From NCBI GenBank assembly GCA_024401535.1, contig JAKSKX010000001.1:124001-188000 (forward strand): a DNA stretch of 64,000 nucleotides, given 5' to 3'. This DNA is from Paludibacteraceae bacterium (GTDB taxonomy: Bacteria; Bacteroidota; Bacteroidia; Bacteroidales; Paludibacteraceae). Each line of letters starts with the position of its first letter. Position 1 is the first letter of the stretch. The position numbers were made by a program, and so were the translations under genes. This document shows positions 1 to 8,515 of this stretch, one piece after another. Below the pieces are notes generated by a model. That model searched no databases and was not told where the DNA came from. It saw nothing but the letters and a program-made list of their open reading frames with translations.

Positions 1-818
1 ACGTCGTTGTCAATCTCGCCCACACGAGGAAGCGGATGAAGCACACGAAGGTTCTCTTTAGTGTTCTCGAGCATCTTGTTGCGAAGTGTATAGACGTTCT
101 TTACTTTCTCGTACTCAAACAAGTCAGAGAATCTCTCCTTCTGCACGCGAGTCATGTAAAGTATGTCTGAATCCTTGATTGCCTCTTCTGTCAACTCCCT
201 CTGCTCTGTGAATGGGATTCCCTTTTCCTTGCAGAATACTTTGTACTGCTCGGGCATTTCAAGTTCGCGAGGTGCGATGAAGTTGAAAGTAGGGTTGAAG
301 TGAGAAAGAGCCATGCAAAGGCTATGCACTGTTCTGCCGTACTTCAAGTCGCCCACGAACGAAGTCTTGATTCCGTCAAGGTGTCCCTGAGTCTTCAATA
401 TTGAGTACAAGTCCAGCATTGTCTGGGTTGGGTGCTGGTTTGCGCCGTCTCCTGCGTTGATGATTGGCACGTCTGTAACTTCGGAAGCATAGCGGGCCGC
501 GCCCTCTATATGGTGCCTCATGACAATTACGTCGGCATAGTTGCTCACCATCTTGATTGTGTCCTTCAAGGTCTCGCCCTTTGAAGTCGATGACGTTGCA
601 GCGTCGCTGAATCCAATAACCCTTGCGCCAAGACGGTTGGCTGCAGTTTCAAAACTCAAACGAGTGCGAGTGGAAGGCTCAAAGAAAAGTGTAGCAACCA
701 CTTTGCCCTCCAATATGCGCTGGTTAGGACATGCTTCGAAGCCCTTTGCAGCCTCAAGTATGTGAAGTATTTCCTCTTTACTGTAGTCAGTAATAGAGAC
801 TAAACTCTTACCCTTCAT
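1..818 (-). CDS. pyrB: Aspartate carbamoyltransferase catalytic chain, 3' end cut by window
   Basis: PyrB condenses carbamoyl phosphate and aspartate to carbamoyl aspartate, the committed step of pyrimidine synthesis in the cytoplasm. The protein starts [16 protein letters not shown] and carries the carbamoyl-phosphate loop [13 protein letters not shown] near residue 47, [16 protein letters not shown] and [10 protein letters not shown], all PyrB signatures. About 272 codons are visible, so roughly the last 35 residues of a typical 305-residue chain lie outside the window. The start is the ATG read from 818 to 816; no earlier in-frame start is attractive. Bacteroidales often carry the regulatory chain pyrI next, which would fall upstream of base 1 here. 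Family assignment is very secure. Confidence 0.95.
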   Translation of the reverse strand, partial: MKGKSLVSITDYSKEEILHILEAAKGFEACPNQRILEGKVVATLFFEPSTRTRLSFETAANRLGARVIGFSDAATSSTSKGETLKDTIKMVSNYADVIVMRHHIEGAARYASEVTDVPIINAGDGANQHPTQTMLDLYSILKTQGHLDGIKTSFVGDLKYGRTVHSLCMALSHFNPTFNFIAPRELEMPEQYKVFCKEKGIPFTEQRELTEEAIKDSDILYMTRVQKERFSDLFEYEKVKNVYTLRNKMLENTKENLRVLHPLPRVGEIDND

Positions 819-1246
819 TTTTTTATCACTTTTTATTTCAATCTGCAAAGATATAAAAAAAATGTCAATCGGTTCGTCAGGGTGAAATTTTTTCGCATTT
901 CATCGTGTTTTTTGTTTTAGTACGTTATGTTATTATCGTGTTATTTCTATCAAATGCTATCTTTTTGCCTTTCCACATACGTAAAATCGATGAAAAGACT
1001 TATGTTAAGCCTTTCCACTTATCTGAAATCGATTAACAGAGTTCTATTAAGCCTTTCCACATACGTAAAATCGATAAAAAGACTTATGTTAAGCCTTTCC
1101 ACTTATCTGAAATCGATTAACGGGGTTCTATTAAGCCTTTCCATTTAAGGGAAATCGATTAGCAGAGTTCTGTCAAGCCTTTTTCGTTATCATAATTCGT
1201 TGAAAAGAGTTCTGATATTCGATTTTAACGAAAAAATATGCTTTTG
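819..1246. other. Intergenic spacer dominated by a 42-bp tandem repeat array
   Basis: This 430-bp AT-rich spacer separates pyrB, reading left, from a BspA-type gene, reading right. Apart from the repeat array listed separately at 968-1219, I see no gene in it. An apparent 73-residue reading frame across the array is a by-product of the 42-bp period being a multiple of three. Confidence 0.7.
968..1219. repeat. Six-unit 42-bp tandem repeat with a phased ATCGAT core
   Basis: Six consecutive 42-bp units start at 968, 1010, 1052, 1094, 1136 and 1178. Each begins CCTTT, and the first five carry a perfect ATCGAT palindrome at positions 986, 1028, 1070, 1112 and 1154. Units 1 and 3 are nearly identical, as are 2 and 4, giving an 84-bp higher-order A-B-A-B pattern; units 5 and 6 are progressively diverged. 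The period of 42 bp equals four turns of B-DNA, so the palindromes face the same side of the helix. It ends about 30 bp upstream of the BspA promoter. Function unknown; a protein-binding array is an inference. Confidence 0.9.
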
Positions 1247-1277
1247 TTTGCTAGGTTTCAAAAATGTGGTACTTTTG
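1247..1277 (+). promoter_or_regulatory. Bacteroidota promoter for BspA-type gene
   Basis: TTTG at 1247-1250 (-33) and TACTTTTG at 1270-1277 (-7, followed by C) are separated by 19 bp, matching the Bacteroidota primary sigma factor consensus. It lies 38 bp ahead of the ATG at 1316. Confidence 0.75.
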
Positions 1278-1315
1278 CGTGCAAATTTTACTATTAATTA
1301 ACTAATTACAGTACA

Positions 1316-2290
1316 ATGAGGAAATTATTACTTTTTATGTTGTTGCTGTTCGGCTTGTTGTTCACATCATGTAGCGCAACAGTAAAAGACAAAGAGTCGT
1401 TTTTGAAATTCACAATCAATGCAACTAATGGAGTTGAAGTAAGTGGTTTCAAAGACTATATGAATGACACACGCATTTACAAAGAAAAGTTCATAAGTAT
1501 TGAAATACCTGATGCGGTAATTATTGGCGGGAGAACATACAAGGTTGTTTCAATAGATAAGTTTGCATTCGCTTTTTGCACAAGCCTAACAAGCATCGAA
1601 ATCCCTAACTCGGTAACGGAAATCGGAAAGACTGCATTCGGGGATTGCACAAGCCTAACAAGCATCGAAATCCCCAACTCGGTAACTACAATCGGAGAGT
1701 ATGCATTCAGCGGTTGCACAAGTCTGACAAGCATCGAAATCCCTAACTCGGTAACGGAAATCGGAGTGAGTGCATTCGATGGTTGCACAAGCCTCACAAG
1801 CATCGAAATCCCTAACTCGGTAACGGAAATCGGAAAGACTGCATTCGGGGATTGCACAAGCCTAACAAGCATCGAAATCCCCAACTCGGTAACTACAATC
1901 GGAGAGTGGGCATTCAGCGGTTGCACAAGCCTAACAAGCATCGAAATCCCCAACTCGGTAACTACAATCGGAGATGATGCATTCGGTGGTTGCACAAGCC
2001 TAACAAGCATAGAAATCCCTAACTCGGTAACTACAATCAGAAGTGCTGCATTCGGTGGTTGCACAAGCCTAACAAGCATCGTAATCCCCAACTCGGTAAC
2101 TGCAATCGGAGATGATGCATTCGATGGTTGCACAAGCCTGACAAGCATCGTAATCCCTAACTCGGTAACTGAAATCGGAAGGTATGCATTCGATGGTTGC
2201 ACAAGCCTAAAGACAGCACGTGTGCCAGTAAGTTTGAAAGGAAAGGTTGAGGATGCATTCCCATCAACTTGCGAAATTGAGTGGTACTAA
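1316..2290 (+). CDS. BspA-type leucine-rich-repeat lipoprotein
   Basis: A 324-residue surface lipoprotein. The signal peptide ends in a lipobox LFTSC with the lipidated Cys at residue 19. From about residue 88 the chain is built of 23-residue BspA-type (LRR_5) repeats of the form IPNSVTEIGxxAFxGCTSLT, nine complete copies plus a cap. At DNA level the units are 69 bp long and start at 1577, 1646, 1715 and so on to 2198. They are almost identical, and units 1-2 match units 4-5, which points to recent internal duplication. BspA proteins in oral and gut Bacteroidales bind host proteins or mediate attachment; which ligand applies here cannot be read from sequence. It has its own promoter and terminator. 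Long open frames on the opposite strand are a by-product of the repeats. Confidence 0.93.
   Translation: MRKLLLFMLLLFGLLFTSCSATVKDKESFLKFTINATNGVEVSGFKDYMNDTRIYKEKFISIEIPDAVIIGGRTYKVVSIDKFAFAFCTSLTSIEIPNSVTEIGKTAFGDCTSLTSIEIPNSVTTIGEYAFSGCTSLTSIEIPNSVTEIGVSAFDGCTSLTSIEIPNSVTEIGKTAFGDCTSLTSIEIPNSVTTIGEWAFSGCTSLTSIEIPNSVTTIGDDAFGGCTSLTSIEIPNSVTTIRSAAFGGCTSLTSIVIPNSVTAIGDDAFDGCTSLTSIVIPNSVTEIGRYAFDGCTSLKTARVPVSLKGKVEDAFPSTCEIEWY
1577..2204 (+). repeat. 69-bp intragenic tandem repeats (nine units)
   Basis: Nine near-identical 69-bp units run inside the BspA gene. The variable positions are mostly the three codons after the isoleucine-glycine pair (KT, EY, VS, EW, DD, SA, RY). Units at 1577-1714 and 1784-1921 are almost the same sequence, so a three-unit block appears to have been duplicated. 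Confidence 0.9.
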
Positions 2291-2314
2291 ACAATGCATA
2301 ATTCACAATTAAAA

Positions 2315-2338
2315 GGGCGGCTTCGGTCGCCTTTTTTT
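2315..2338 (+). terminator. Intrinsic terminator with UUCG loop
   Basis: The stem GGCGGC/GTCGCC closes on a TTCG tetraloop and is followed by seven T. It sits 25 bp after the BspA stop. The same hairpin core recurs at 16624-16646. Confidence 0.85.
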
Positions 2339-2390
2339 GTACCCCATAATACATTATAAAACGAAGTTCGACGTAGATCAATTGCAAAAT

Positions 2391-2422
2391 TTTGTCGTTT
2401 TGTGGAAACTTTTGTAAGTTTG
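2391..2422 (+). promoter_or_regulatory. Promoter for zinc-ribbon lipoprotein
   Basis: TTTG at 2391-2394 and TAAGTTTG at 2415-2422, 20 bp apart, match the Bacteroidota consensus. Because transcription would begin near 2429, the ATG at 2449 is preferred over an upstream in-frame ATG at 2392. Confidence 0.7.
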
Positions 2423-2448
2423 CAGTCGATAACAATAAATTGCGTACT

Positions 2449-2688
2449 ATGAGGAAAACACTTTTACTTTTTATGCTTTCGCTTCCGTTTGTTGTGACTT
2501 CGTGCTTTGACGATGAGGACGAATTAGAGAACTACTGTTACAAAATAGAGGTATGGAATTCATTAAATGACCGCTATTACATCTGTGACAACTGCGGAAA
2601 GGAAACGACTGAAAAGGCTGAAAAGTGTTCGGCTTGCCACTGCTACTTTAACGGAATAACTGTTAAGAAAATTATAGATCTTAAGTAA
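2449..2688 (+). CDS. Small zinc-ribbon lipoprotein, uncharacterised
   Basis: A 79-residue protein. The signal peptide MRKTLLLFMLSLPFVVTSC has a lipobox VTSC with Cys at residue 19, and its first residues resemble those of the BspA protein upstream (MRKLLLFML). The mature part is acidic at first, then carries two CxxC knuckles (CDNCG and CSACHC) spaced as in a zinc ribbon. I do not recognise the family. A zinc ribbon on a secreted lipoprotein is unusual, since most are cytoplasmic. An upstream ATG at 2392 would add 19 residues ahead of the signal peptide and overlap the promoter, so it was rejected as the start. Confidence 0.75.
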   Translation: MRKTLLLFMLSLPFVVTSCFDDEDELENYCYKIEVWNSLNDRYYICDNCGKETTEKAEKCSACHCYFNGITVKKIIDLK

Positions 2689-2846
2689 TGTATAATTGAC
2701 TTATGTCGATAAACTATTAACTGACAATTTGTCGTGATTATGACAAAAAGTCAAGTGGTTCTGTGGGCGACTTGTGAATTTATCCTTTGGCATACATTTT
2801 GATGTAGTAGTATAGACAAAAGTCTTTAAACTGAAAATAAAGGAAT

Positions 2847-5267
2847 ATGAGCGATAAATTCAACAACCAAGAGCCTGAAATGGAATTTGTGCCTATTGTG
2901 GCTGATTGCGAACCAAGAAATACAGACGATATAGAAAAGGAACAGAGCCAGGTCTTGGCTTTGGCATTAAGAAACATGGTTTTGTTTCCGGGCGTAGTTC
3001 TGCCTGTCGGTTTGGGACGAAGGAAAAGTCTGCTCGCGGCAAAGCGTGCCTATAAAAACAAAACCCATATAGCTGTATTCACACAAAAGCGTCAGAGCGA
3101 AAACAACCCACAGTTCGACGACCTTTATACCGAAGGGTGCCTGGCACAAGTCGTAAAGCTTGTCGATACGCCGGACGGAAATACTACGGCAATACTTCAG
3201 GGTGTGATAAAGATTGACCTCGACGCCATTGACACAGAGTCCGATGTGCTGTTGGCTGATTTCCACACCACTGACGATGTGTTGCCGGACGCAAAGCTTG
3301 AAAAGTCATTCTCTTCGTTGCTAGACCTTATCAAGGAAACAGCTTCGGAAGTGATAAAGAATGCCGGAACTCTGCCACCAGAGGTTATGTTTGCAGTGCA
3401 GAACATAGAGTCCCGTTCGTCAATAGTGAACTTCATCTGCGCAAACTTCCCGTTCTCTGTGCAGGAGAAAATCACAATGCTCAAGGAAGACAAACTGCTT
3501 AACAGAGGAATGCGCCTGCTAACTCTGCTAACAAGGCAGAAGGAACTTTCCGAAATAAGGCTCGACATCAAGAAGAAGGCTGAAAGAGGCATCGACAAGC
3601 AGCAGAAGGAGTACTTCCTTCAGCAGCAGATGCGTGCTATCCGCGAGGAACTTGGCGACGGCCGTGACGAAGACAGCGAGATTGACGAGCTTCAGAGAAA
3701 GGGCAGGGAGAAGAAGTGGAGCAAGAAGATGCGCGAATACTTCGAGAAGGAGATCTCGAAGCTAACACGCTATCCTTCAAACACACTTGACTATTCCGCA
3801 CAGATGACTTATTTGGAAACTCTTGTCTCTTTGCCGTGGGAGGAGTATTCCAAGGACAGCCTTGCAATCAAGGGAGCGCAGAAGGTTCTTGACGCCGACC
3901 ATTACGGAATGGAGGACATAAAGGAAAGAATAATCGAACACCTCGCAATATTGAAGCTGAAAGGTGACATGAAAAGCCAGATTATCTGTCTTTACGGCCC
4001 TCCGGGAGTTGGAAAGACTTCACTTTGCAAGAGTATAGCAACAGCTCTTGGCAGAAACTATGTTCGTGTCGCTTTGGGCGGAATCCACGATGAAAGCGAG
4101 ATTCGCGGCCACAGAAGAACATACGTCGGCGCTATGCCAGGACGAATTATCAAGGCGTTGAAAAGCGCAGGAACTTCAAATCCGGTCTTTGTGCTTGACG
4201 AGATTGACAAGGTTAGCCACGAGAACGGTTTTCACGGAAGCCCTGAAAGTGCGCTTCTAGAGGTACTTGACCCAGAGCAGAACAAGAACTTCCACGACAA
4301 CTACCTTGACGTGGACTATGACCTCTCGAAGGTTATGTTCATTGCTACGGCTAACGATATATCGACAATTCCTGCCCCTTTGAAGGACCGAATGGAATTC
4401 ATCAACATTACAGGATATTCGGTTGAGGAGAAGATTGAGATTGCTTCACGCCACATTGTGCCTAAACTTCTTGACGAGCTTTGTCTGAAGGATAAGGGTG
4501 TGTCGTTTGAGAAAGATGCAATCAAGAAGATAATAGAAGGTTATACTCGTGAAAGTGGTGTACGTGGACTTGAAAAGACTATCAACAAGGTCCTTCGTAA
4601 ACTTGCCAAGAAAATAGTCCTAAAGGAAGAGTACAGCGCTTTGATTACCGAAGCTGACGTCAAGGAATACTTGGGTGAGAAAGAGATTCTTCACGAAATA
4701 TACGAAGGAAACGAGGAGGTTGGCGTTGTTACAGGACTTGCATGGACTGCCGTAGGTGGCGAGATTTTGTTCATAGAGACAAGTTTGACTCCTTCAAAAG
4801 CTCCTAAGCTAACACTTACAGGACAACTCGGGGACGTTATGAAGGAGAGTGCAACCATTGCGCTTGAGTATGTGAAGAAGCACTGCGACCTTCTAGGAGT
4901 GGAAAGCAAGGTGTTTGATGAGACTTCCGTTCACCTTCACGTTCCAGACGGCTCAACACCAAAGGATGGACCGAGCGCCGGAATAACTATGGCGACTGCA
5001 CTTGCTTCGGCATTCTCTAACCGCAAGGTCAAGGCTAATTTGGCAATGACAGGAGAGATTACTCTTCGCGGCAAGGTTACTCCGGTAGGTGGAATCAAGG
5101 AGAAGATGTTGGCAGCCAAGCGTGCAGGCATCAAGGAAATCATACTTTCCAAGGACAACCAGAGGGATATTGACGAAATAAATAAGCTGAACGAGTCGTA
5201 TCTGAAGGGTTTGACTTTCCATTACGTAGAGTATGTGAAGGAAGTGTTCGATATCGCACTAGTCTAG
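2847..5267 (+). CDS. lon: ATP-dependent Lon protease
   Basis: Lon degrades misfolded and regulatory proteins in the cytoplasm using an AAA+ motor fused to a Ser-Lys peptidase. At 806 residues it is full length. The N-terminal substrate domain spans about 38-240. Walker A GPPGVGKT is at 384-391 and Walker B VLDEID at 449-454. The peptidase motif DGPSAG places the catalytic Ser at 710, and GGIKEK places the catalytic Lys at 753, 43 residues later as in E. coli Lon. The start ATG follows AAAGGAAT. No clear promoter is visible; TATCCTTTG at 2781-2789 resembles a -7 element with one extra base. It is followed by rpoD with a probable terminator between them. Confidence 0.97.
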   Translation: MSDKFNNQEPEMEFVPIVADCEPRNTDDIEKEQSQVLALALRNMVLFPGVVLPVGLGRRKSLLAAKRAYKNKTHIAVFTQKRQSENNPQFDDLYTEGCLAQVVKLVDTPDGNTTAILQGVIKIDLDAIDTESDVLLADFHTTDDVLPDAKLEKSFSSLLDLIKETASEVIKNAGTLPPEVMFAVQNIESRSSIVNFICANFPFSVQEKITMLKEDKLLNRGMRLLTLLTRQKELSEIRLDIKKKAERGIDKQQKEYFLQQQMRAIREELGDGRDEDSEIDELQRKGREKKWSKKMREYFEKEISKLTRYPSNTLDYSAQMTYLETLVSLPWEEYSKDSLAIKGAQKVLDADHYGMEDIKERIIEHLAILKLKGDMKSQIICLYGPPGVGKTSLCKSIATALGRNYVRVALGGIHDESEIRGHRRTYVGAMPGRIIKALKSAGTSNPVFVLDEIDKVSHENGFHGSPESALLEVLDPEQNKNFHDNYLDVDYDLSKVMFIATANDISTIPAPLKDRMEFINITGYSVEEKIEIASRHIVPKLLDELCLKDKGVSFEKDAIKKIIEGYTRESGVRGLEKTINKVLRKLAKKIVLKEEYSALITEADVKEYLGEKEILHEIYEGNEEVGVVTGLAWTAVGGEILFIETSLTPSKAPKLTLTGQLGDVMKESATIALEYVKKHCDLLGVESKVFDETSVHLHVPDGSTPKDGPSAGITMATALASAFSNRKVKANLAMTGEITLRGKVTPVGGIKEKMLAAKRAGIKEIILSKDNQRDIDEINKLNESYLKGLTFHYVEYVKEVFDIALV

Positions 5268-5279
5268 CTAATATTGGAT

Positions 5280-5324
5280 AAAAAAAGTGTTTTGCGTGAT
5301 TTTTCTTAAAAAAGCACTTTTTTT
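5280..5324 (+). terminator. Possible terminator after lon
   Basis: AAAAAAAGTG at 5280-5289 pairs with CACTTTTTTT at 5315-5324 across a loop of about 25 nt. The T tract lies in the 3' arm. It is AT-rich and has a long loop, so this is moderate evidence. Confidence 0.45.
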
Positions 5325-5325
5325 C

Positions 5326-5356
5326 TTGCATTATTATTTTTATTATACTAATTTTG
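5326..5356 (+). promoter_or_regulatory. rpoD promoter
   Basis: TTG at 5326-5328 and TAATTTTG at 5349-5356 are 20 bp apart, a good Bacteroidota promoter 31 bp ahead of the rpoD ATG. Confidence 0.7.
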
Positions 5357-5387
5357 CATTCCATTTTTAAAAATATTACAAAGTAAT

Positions 5388-6248
5388 ATGAGGCAGTTAA
5401 AAATTTCTCCTATTGTTACTAACCGTGACAACATTTCACTTAACAAGTATTTGCAGGACATTTCTCACGAGCCGTTGATCTCTCTAGAGGAAGAGGTAGA
5501 GTTGGCACAGAGAATCCGTCAGGGCGACAAGAGAGCTCAGGATAAGTTGGTTAAGGCGAATTTGCGTTTCGTGGTATCAGTAGCCAAGCAGTACCAGAAT
5601 CAAGGTTTGGGACTTCCAGATTTGATTAATGAGGGTAATGTAGGCCTTATCAAGGCTGCAGAGAAATTTGACGAGACTCGTGGATTTAAGTTTATCAGCT
5701 ACGCTGTTTGGTGGATTCGTCAGTCTATTCTTCAGGCTCTTGCAGAGCAGAGTAGAATTGTTCGTCTTCCTTTGAATCAGGTAGGTTCACTCAACAAAAT
5801 CAACAAGGCTTATGCAGCTTTCGAGCAGAGAAACCAGCGCAAGCCATCTCCAGAGGAGCTAAGTGAGGAACTTGACATGCCTGTAGAGAAGATTACAGAG
5901 ACATTAAAGGCTAGCGGTAGGCATACTTCTATTGATGCACCATTCGAGGAGGGTGAGGACAATACACTTCTTGACGTGCTTCAGAACAACGATTCTCCTA
6001 TTGCCGACAAGTCACTAATGAACGAGTCGTTGTCCAAAGAGATTGACCGTGCCCTAAGCACTCTTTCTCCTAAAGAAAGCGAGATTGTTAAGATGTTCTT
6101 TGGTATCTCTACTCAAGAGATGACTCTTGAGGAGATTGGTGACAAGTTCGGTTTGACAAGAGAACGAGTTCGTCAGATTAAAGAAAAGGCAATCAGAAAA
6201 TTGCGTTCAAGTTCCAAGAACTCTTTGCTAAAAGGTTACTTGGGTTAA
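5388..6248 (+). CDS. rpoD: Primary RNA polymerase sigma factor (sigma-ABfr type)
   Basis: This is the housekeeping sigma-70 factor that recognises the TAnnTTTG/TTTG promoters seen throughout the window. At 286 residues it is the short form typical of Bacteroidota and lacks region 1.1. Region 1.2 begins at about residue 19 ([15 protein letters not shown]). Region 2 contains [18 protein letters not shown] and the -7 reading helix around [14 protein letters not shown]. Region 4.2 is the helix-turn-helix [18 protein letters not shown] near 247-264. It stands alone with its own promoter and terminator. Confidence 0.96.
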   Translation: MRQLKISPIVTNRDNISLNKYLQDISHEPLISLEEEVELAQRIRQGDKRAQDKLVKANLRFVVSVAKQYQNQGLGLPDLINEGNVGLIKAAEKFDETRGFKFISYAVWWIRQSILQALAEQSRIVRLPLNQVGSLNKINKAYAAFEQRNQRKPSPEELSEELDMPVEKITETLKASGRHTSIDAPFEEGEDNTLLDVLQNNDSPIADKSLMNESLSKEIDRALSTLSPKESEIVKMFFGISTQEMTLEEIGDKFGLTRERVRQIKEKAIRKLRSSSKNSLLKGYLG

Positions 6249-6264
6249 TGAAGTAAATACGATT

Positions 6265-6297
6265 AGAGGGATTCCAATGTGGAGTCCCTCTTTTTTT
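6265..6297 (+). terminator. rpoD terminator
   Basis: AGAGGGA pairs with TCCCTCT, with an inner TCCA/TGGA extension, followed by a run of seven to eight T. Confidence 0.88.
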
Positions 6298-6715
6298 GTG
6301 TGTGTTTAGTAATACCAATGTGACTTTTTCAGGTAGGGTATAGCTATGAGGTCAAGCGTTATATATGATATATTACTGTCCGCTAAACATGAAAAGATAC
6401 ACCAATATAGTCCGCAATGCCAGTAAATATGGTGTCGCGGATTAGTTTTGACAATTATACACTTGTTGTCCTAAAGGAGGATTGTTAAGTCAGAACACAC
6501 AAAACTTCCTCTCCATCATGAACTCAGTGAGCGAGCGTATGAAAAGACATCGCGTATATTATTCCCCAAATTTTGTTATTTTCTAAGTTATTATATCTTT
6601 TTGGTGGGAATTTATATGACAAAAATATAACTATAATTTTTTCTTTTAATTGTTAAAAAAGAATTATTGCTCCGAAAATTCTTTTATTCGTATTAGTATG
6701 CTTTATCGTCATAAG
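6298..6715. other. Spacer holding a decayed BspA relic
   Basis: This 418-bp spacer between rpoD and the large BspA gene has no intact reading frame. A recognisable gene relic lies at 6331-6403. The rest (6404-6715) has slightly higher GC around 6404-6560 and then becomes AT-rich. I could not match it to anything. Confidence 0.6.
6331..6403 (-). pseudogene. Relic of a BspA lipoprotein 5' end
   Basis: Read on the minus strand, 6336-6370 encodes SYITLDLIAIP, matching SSYLTLDSIAIP near the N-terminus of the intact BspA gene at 6716-8434. The adjacent 6377-6403 matches the lipobox region of that gene (TCATGTTTAGCGGAC, giving SCLAD, against SCSANN). The roughly 65 bp lying between these two blocks in the intact gene are missing, and one extra base breaks the frame. 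No complete signal peptide or LRR array remains. It is best read as the deleted, frameshifted remnant of a duplicated paralogue. Confidence 0.7.
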
Positions 6716-8434
6716 TTATCTAAGGTATTTTGCAGATTTACAATCTTCAAAAGGAAATTCCTCTTCTCCTAATTGTACTTTGCCTTCTTCATTATCAATA
6801 ATAACATTTAGATTATTGCATCCACAGAAAGCACAATCATCTATAATTTCTACGCTGGAAGGAATAGTTATAGATTCTAAATTACTGCAGCTTCTAAATG
6901 CATCGGGACCAATGCTAGTAACGCTTTCTGGTATATTTATGTGTTTTAAATTGGTACAATCAATAAATGATTCTGATGCAATATTTTGAATGCCATTTGG
7001 TAATGTGACATTAGTCAGGTTAGAACAATAAGAAAAGGCATTTACTGAAATATTCTTAATACTATCGGGTAGAGTGATGTCTGTCAAGCTTTCGCAACCC
7101 ATAAATGTATTCCACTCAATTTCTGTAATACTATTGGGTAAAATTATCCTCTTTAAGGATTTACAGTTTTGAAATGCGTAAGCTCCGATATGTTTAACAC
7201 TGTTGGGTATTGTAATGTCAGTCAATTCTGTGCAATTTTCAAAAGCACTTTCTCCAATTTCAGTAATCCAATCAGGTATAGTTGCCTTTTTTAGACTTGA
7301 ATTACGATAAGCAGAATTACTTATACGCGTAATTCTTTTTGGAAGATCTATGTCTGTAAAGTTAGTACATCCCCAAAAAGCACCACCCCAAAGTGTTGAA
7401 AAATTCTCTGGAATATTTATATGTTTTAAGTTCGGACAATTCCCGAATACACCAACACCGATGGATTTAATATTTTCTGGGATAATTATTTCTGTTAAGT
7501 TTGTACAACCACTGAATGCTTCGTCTCCAATTTTATCAATACTATCAGGAATTGTAAAAGTCTTAAATCCAGTGCAGTTCAAAAATGCTTTGGCTTCAAT
7601 TGTTCTAATACTATTAGGTAAATTTATGTCCCTTAATCCATAGCAGTCATCAAACGATTCATATCCTATGCTCGTGACGCTTTCAGGGATATTTATGTCA
7701 ATCAATCTTGTACATTTAGAGAATGCTCTATTCCAGATTTTTGTGATTCCGTATGGAAGTTGTACTTTTTTCAAATTTCTGCTGTACTGAAATGCCCATT
7801 CTCCTATTTTTATGTCGGGATTTGTTATTGTTATTTGTTCCAACTTGTGACATTCAGAAAATGCTATAGCTCCAATGTAAGTAACACTATGAGGAATAGC
7901 TATATTCGTTAGGTTGCTACAACTATTAAAGGCACCAAGTTTAATCTCAGTAACGCCTTCTGGTATAATTACAGTTTCTAATGATTTGCAACGGGCAAAT
8001 GAAGCTGTATCAATATATGCTAATGTGTGAGGAATCTTAATGCTTGATAGTTTTTCACAATTATCAAAAGCATTTCTGCCAATTTTTGTGAGAGAATCTG
8101 GTAAATCTATGCTTTTCAACTTACTGCAAGAATAGAACGCACTCTTTCCTATGCTTGTAACACTATTTGGAATAGAGATACTTATTAGATTTGTACACTT
8201 ATAAAATGCAGTGTCTTCAATCCTTGTAACTCTATATTTTTTACCGTCAATCTTCACAGTTTCGGGTATAGCTATAGAGTCAAGTGTTAAATATGATGAA
8301 TTTGCAATAACTTCAACAGTATTTTTTGAGGTTATTTTGTACTTTAATTCAGCTGCTTGGGTGTTGTTCGCTGAGCATGAAGATACATAGAGTAACTCTA
8401 CAAAAAAAAATATAATGTTTAATATCTTATTCAT
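6716..8434 (-). CDS. Large BspA-type leucine-rich-repeat lipoprotein
   Basis: A 572-residue surface lipoprotein. The signal peptide ends VSSC with the lipidated Cys at residue 20. About twenty BspA-type LRR units (LxxIxIPxSVTxIGxxAFxxCxxL) follow from about residue 60. Unlike the BspA gene at 1316-2290, the units have diverged from one another, so this array is older. Likely role: adhesion or binding of host or dietary glycoproteins, inferred from the family. A -7 element lies 24 bp upstream. A relic of a paralogue lies beyond its 3' end. Short plus-strand frames inside it are shadows. Confidence 0.93.
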   Translation of the reverse strand: MNKILNIIFFFVELLYVSSCSANNTQAAELKYKITSKNTVEVIANSSYLTLDSIAIPETVKIDGKKYRVTRIEDTAFYKCTNLISISIPNSVTSIGKSAFYSCSKLKSIDLPDSLTKIGRNAFDNCEKLSSIKIPHTLAYIDTASFARCKSLETVIIPEGVTEIKLGAFNSCSNLTNIAIPHSVTYIGAIAFSECHKLEQITITNPDIKIGEWAFQYSRNLKKVQLPYGITKIWNRAFSKCTRLIDINIPESVTSIGYESFDDCYGLRDINLPNSIRTIEAKAFLNCTGFKTFTIPDSIDKIGDEAFSGCTNLTEIIIPENIKSIGVGVFGNCPNLKHINIPENFSTLWGGAFWGCTNFTDIDLPKRITRISNSAYRNSSLKKATIPDWITEIGESAFENCTELTDITIPNSVKHIGAYAFQNCKSLKRIILPNSITEIEWNTFMGCESLTDITLPDSIKNISVNAFSYCSNLTNVTLPNGIQNIASESFIDCTNLKHINIPESVTSIGPDAFRSCSNLESITIPSSVEIIDDCAFCGCNNLNVIIDNEEGKVQLGEEEFPFEDCKSAKYLR

Positions 8435-8457
8435 TATATTAACTTTTGAAGTTTGGG

Positions 8458-8465
8458 CAAAGATA
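8458..8465 (-). promoter_or_regulatory. -7 element for large BspA gene
   Basis: On the minus strand this reads TATCTTTG followed by C, a match to TAnnTTTG, 24 bp ahead of the ATG at 8434. No convincing -33 element is visible. Confidence 0.55.
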
Positions 8466-8515
8466 ACCGAATGTTTCCTAACTGGTTAGATAGAGAGCGT
8501 TAAATAATGTTAAAA

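Noticed and set aside
927-1148. 73-codon frame with 14-residue repeats
   Set aside because: It follows automatically from a 42-bp repeat with no stop in that frame; no ribosome site or protein-like family, and it ends inside the array.
968-1219. Possible CRISPR array
   Set aside because: The units are contiguous with no unique spacers, and no cas genes are present.
1477-2202. 241-codon minus-strand frame inside BspA
   Set aside because: A mirror of the 69-bp LRR repeats; no promoter or start context.
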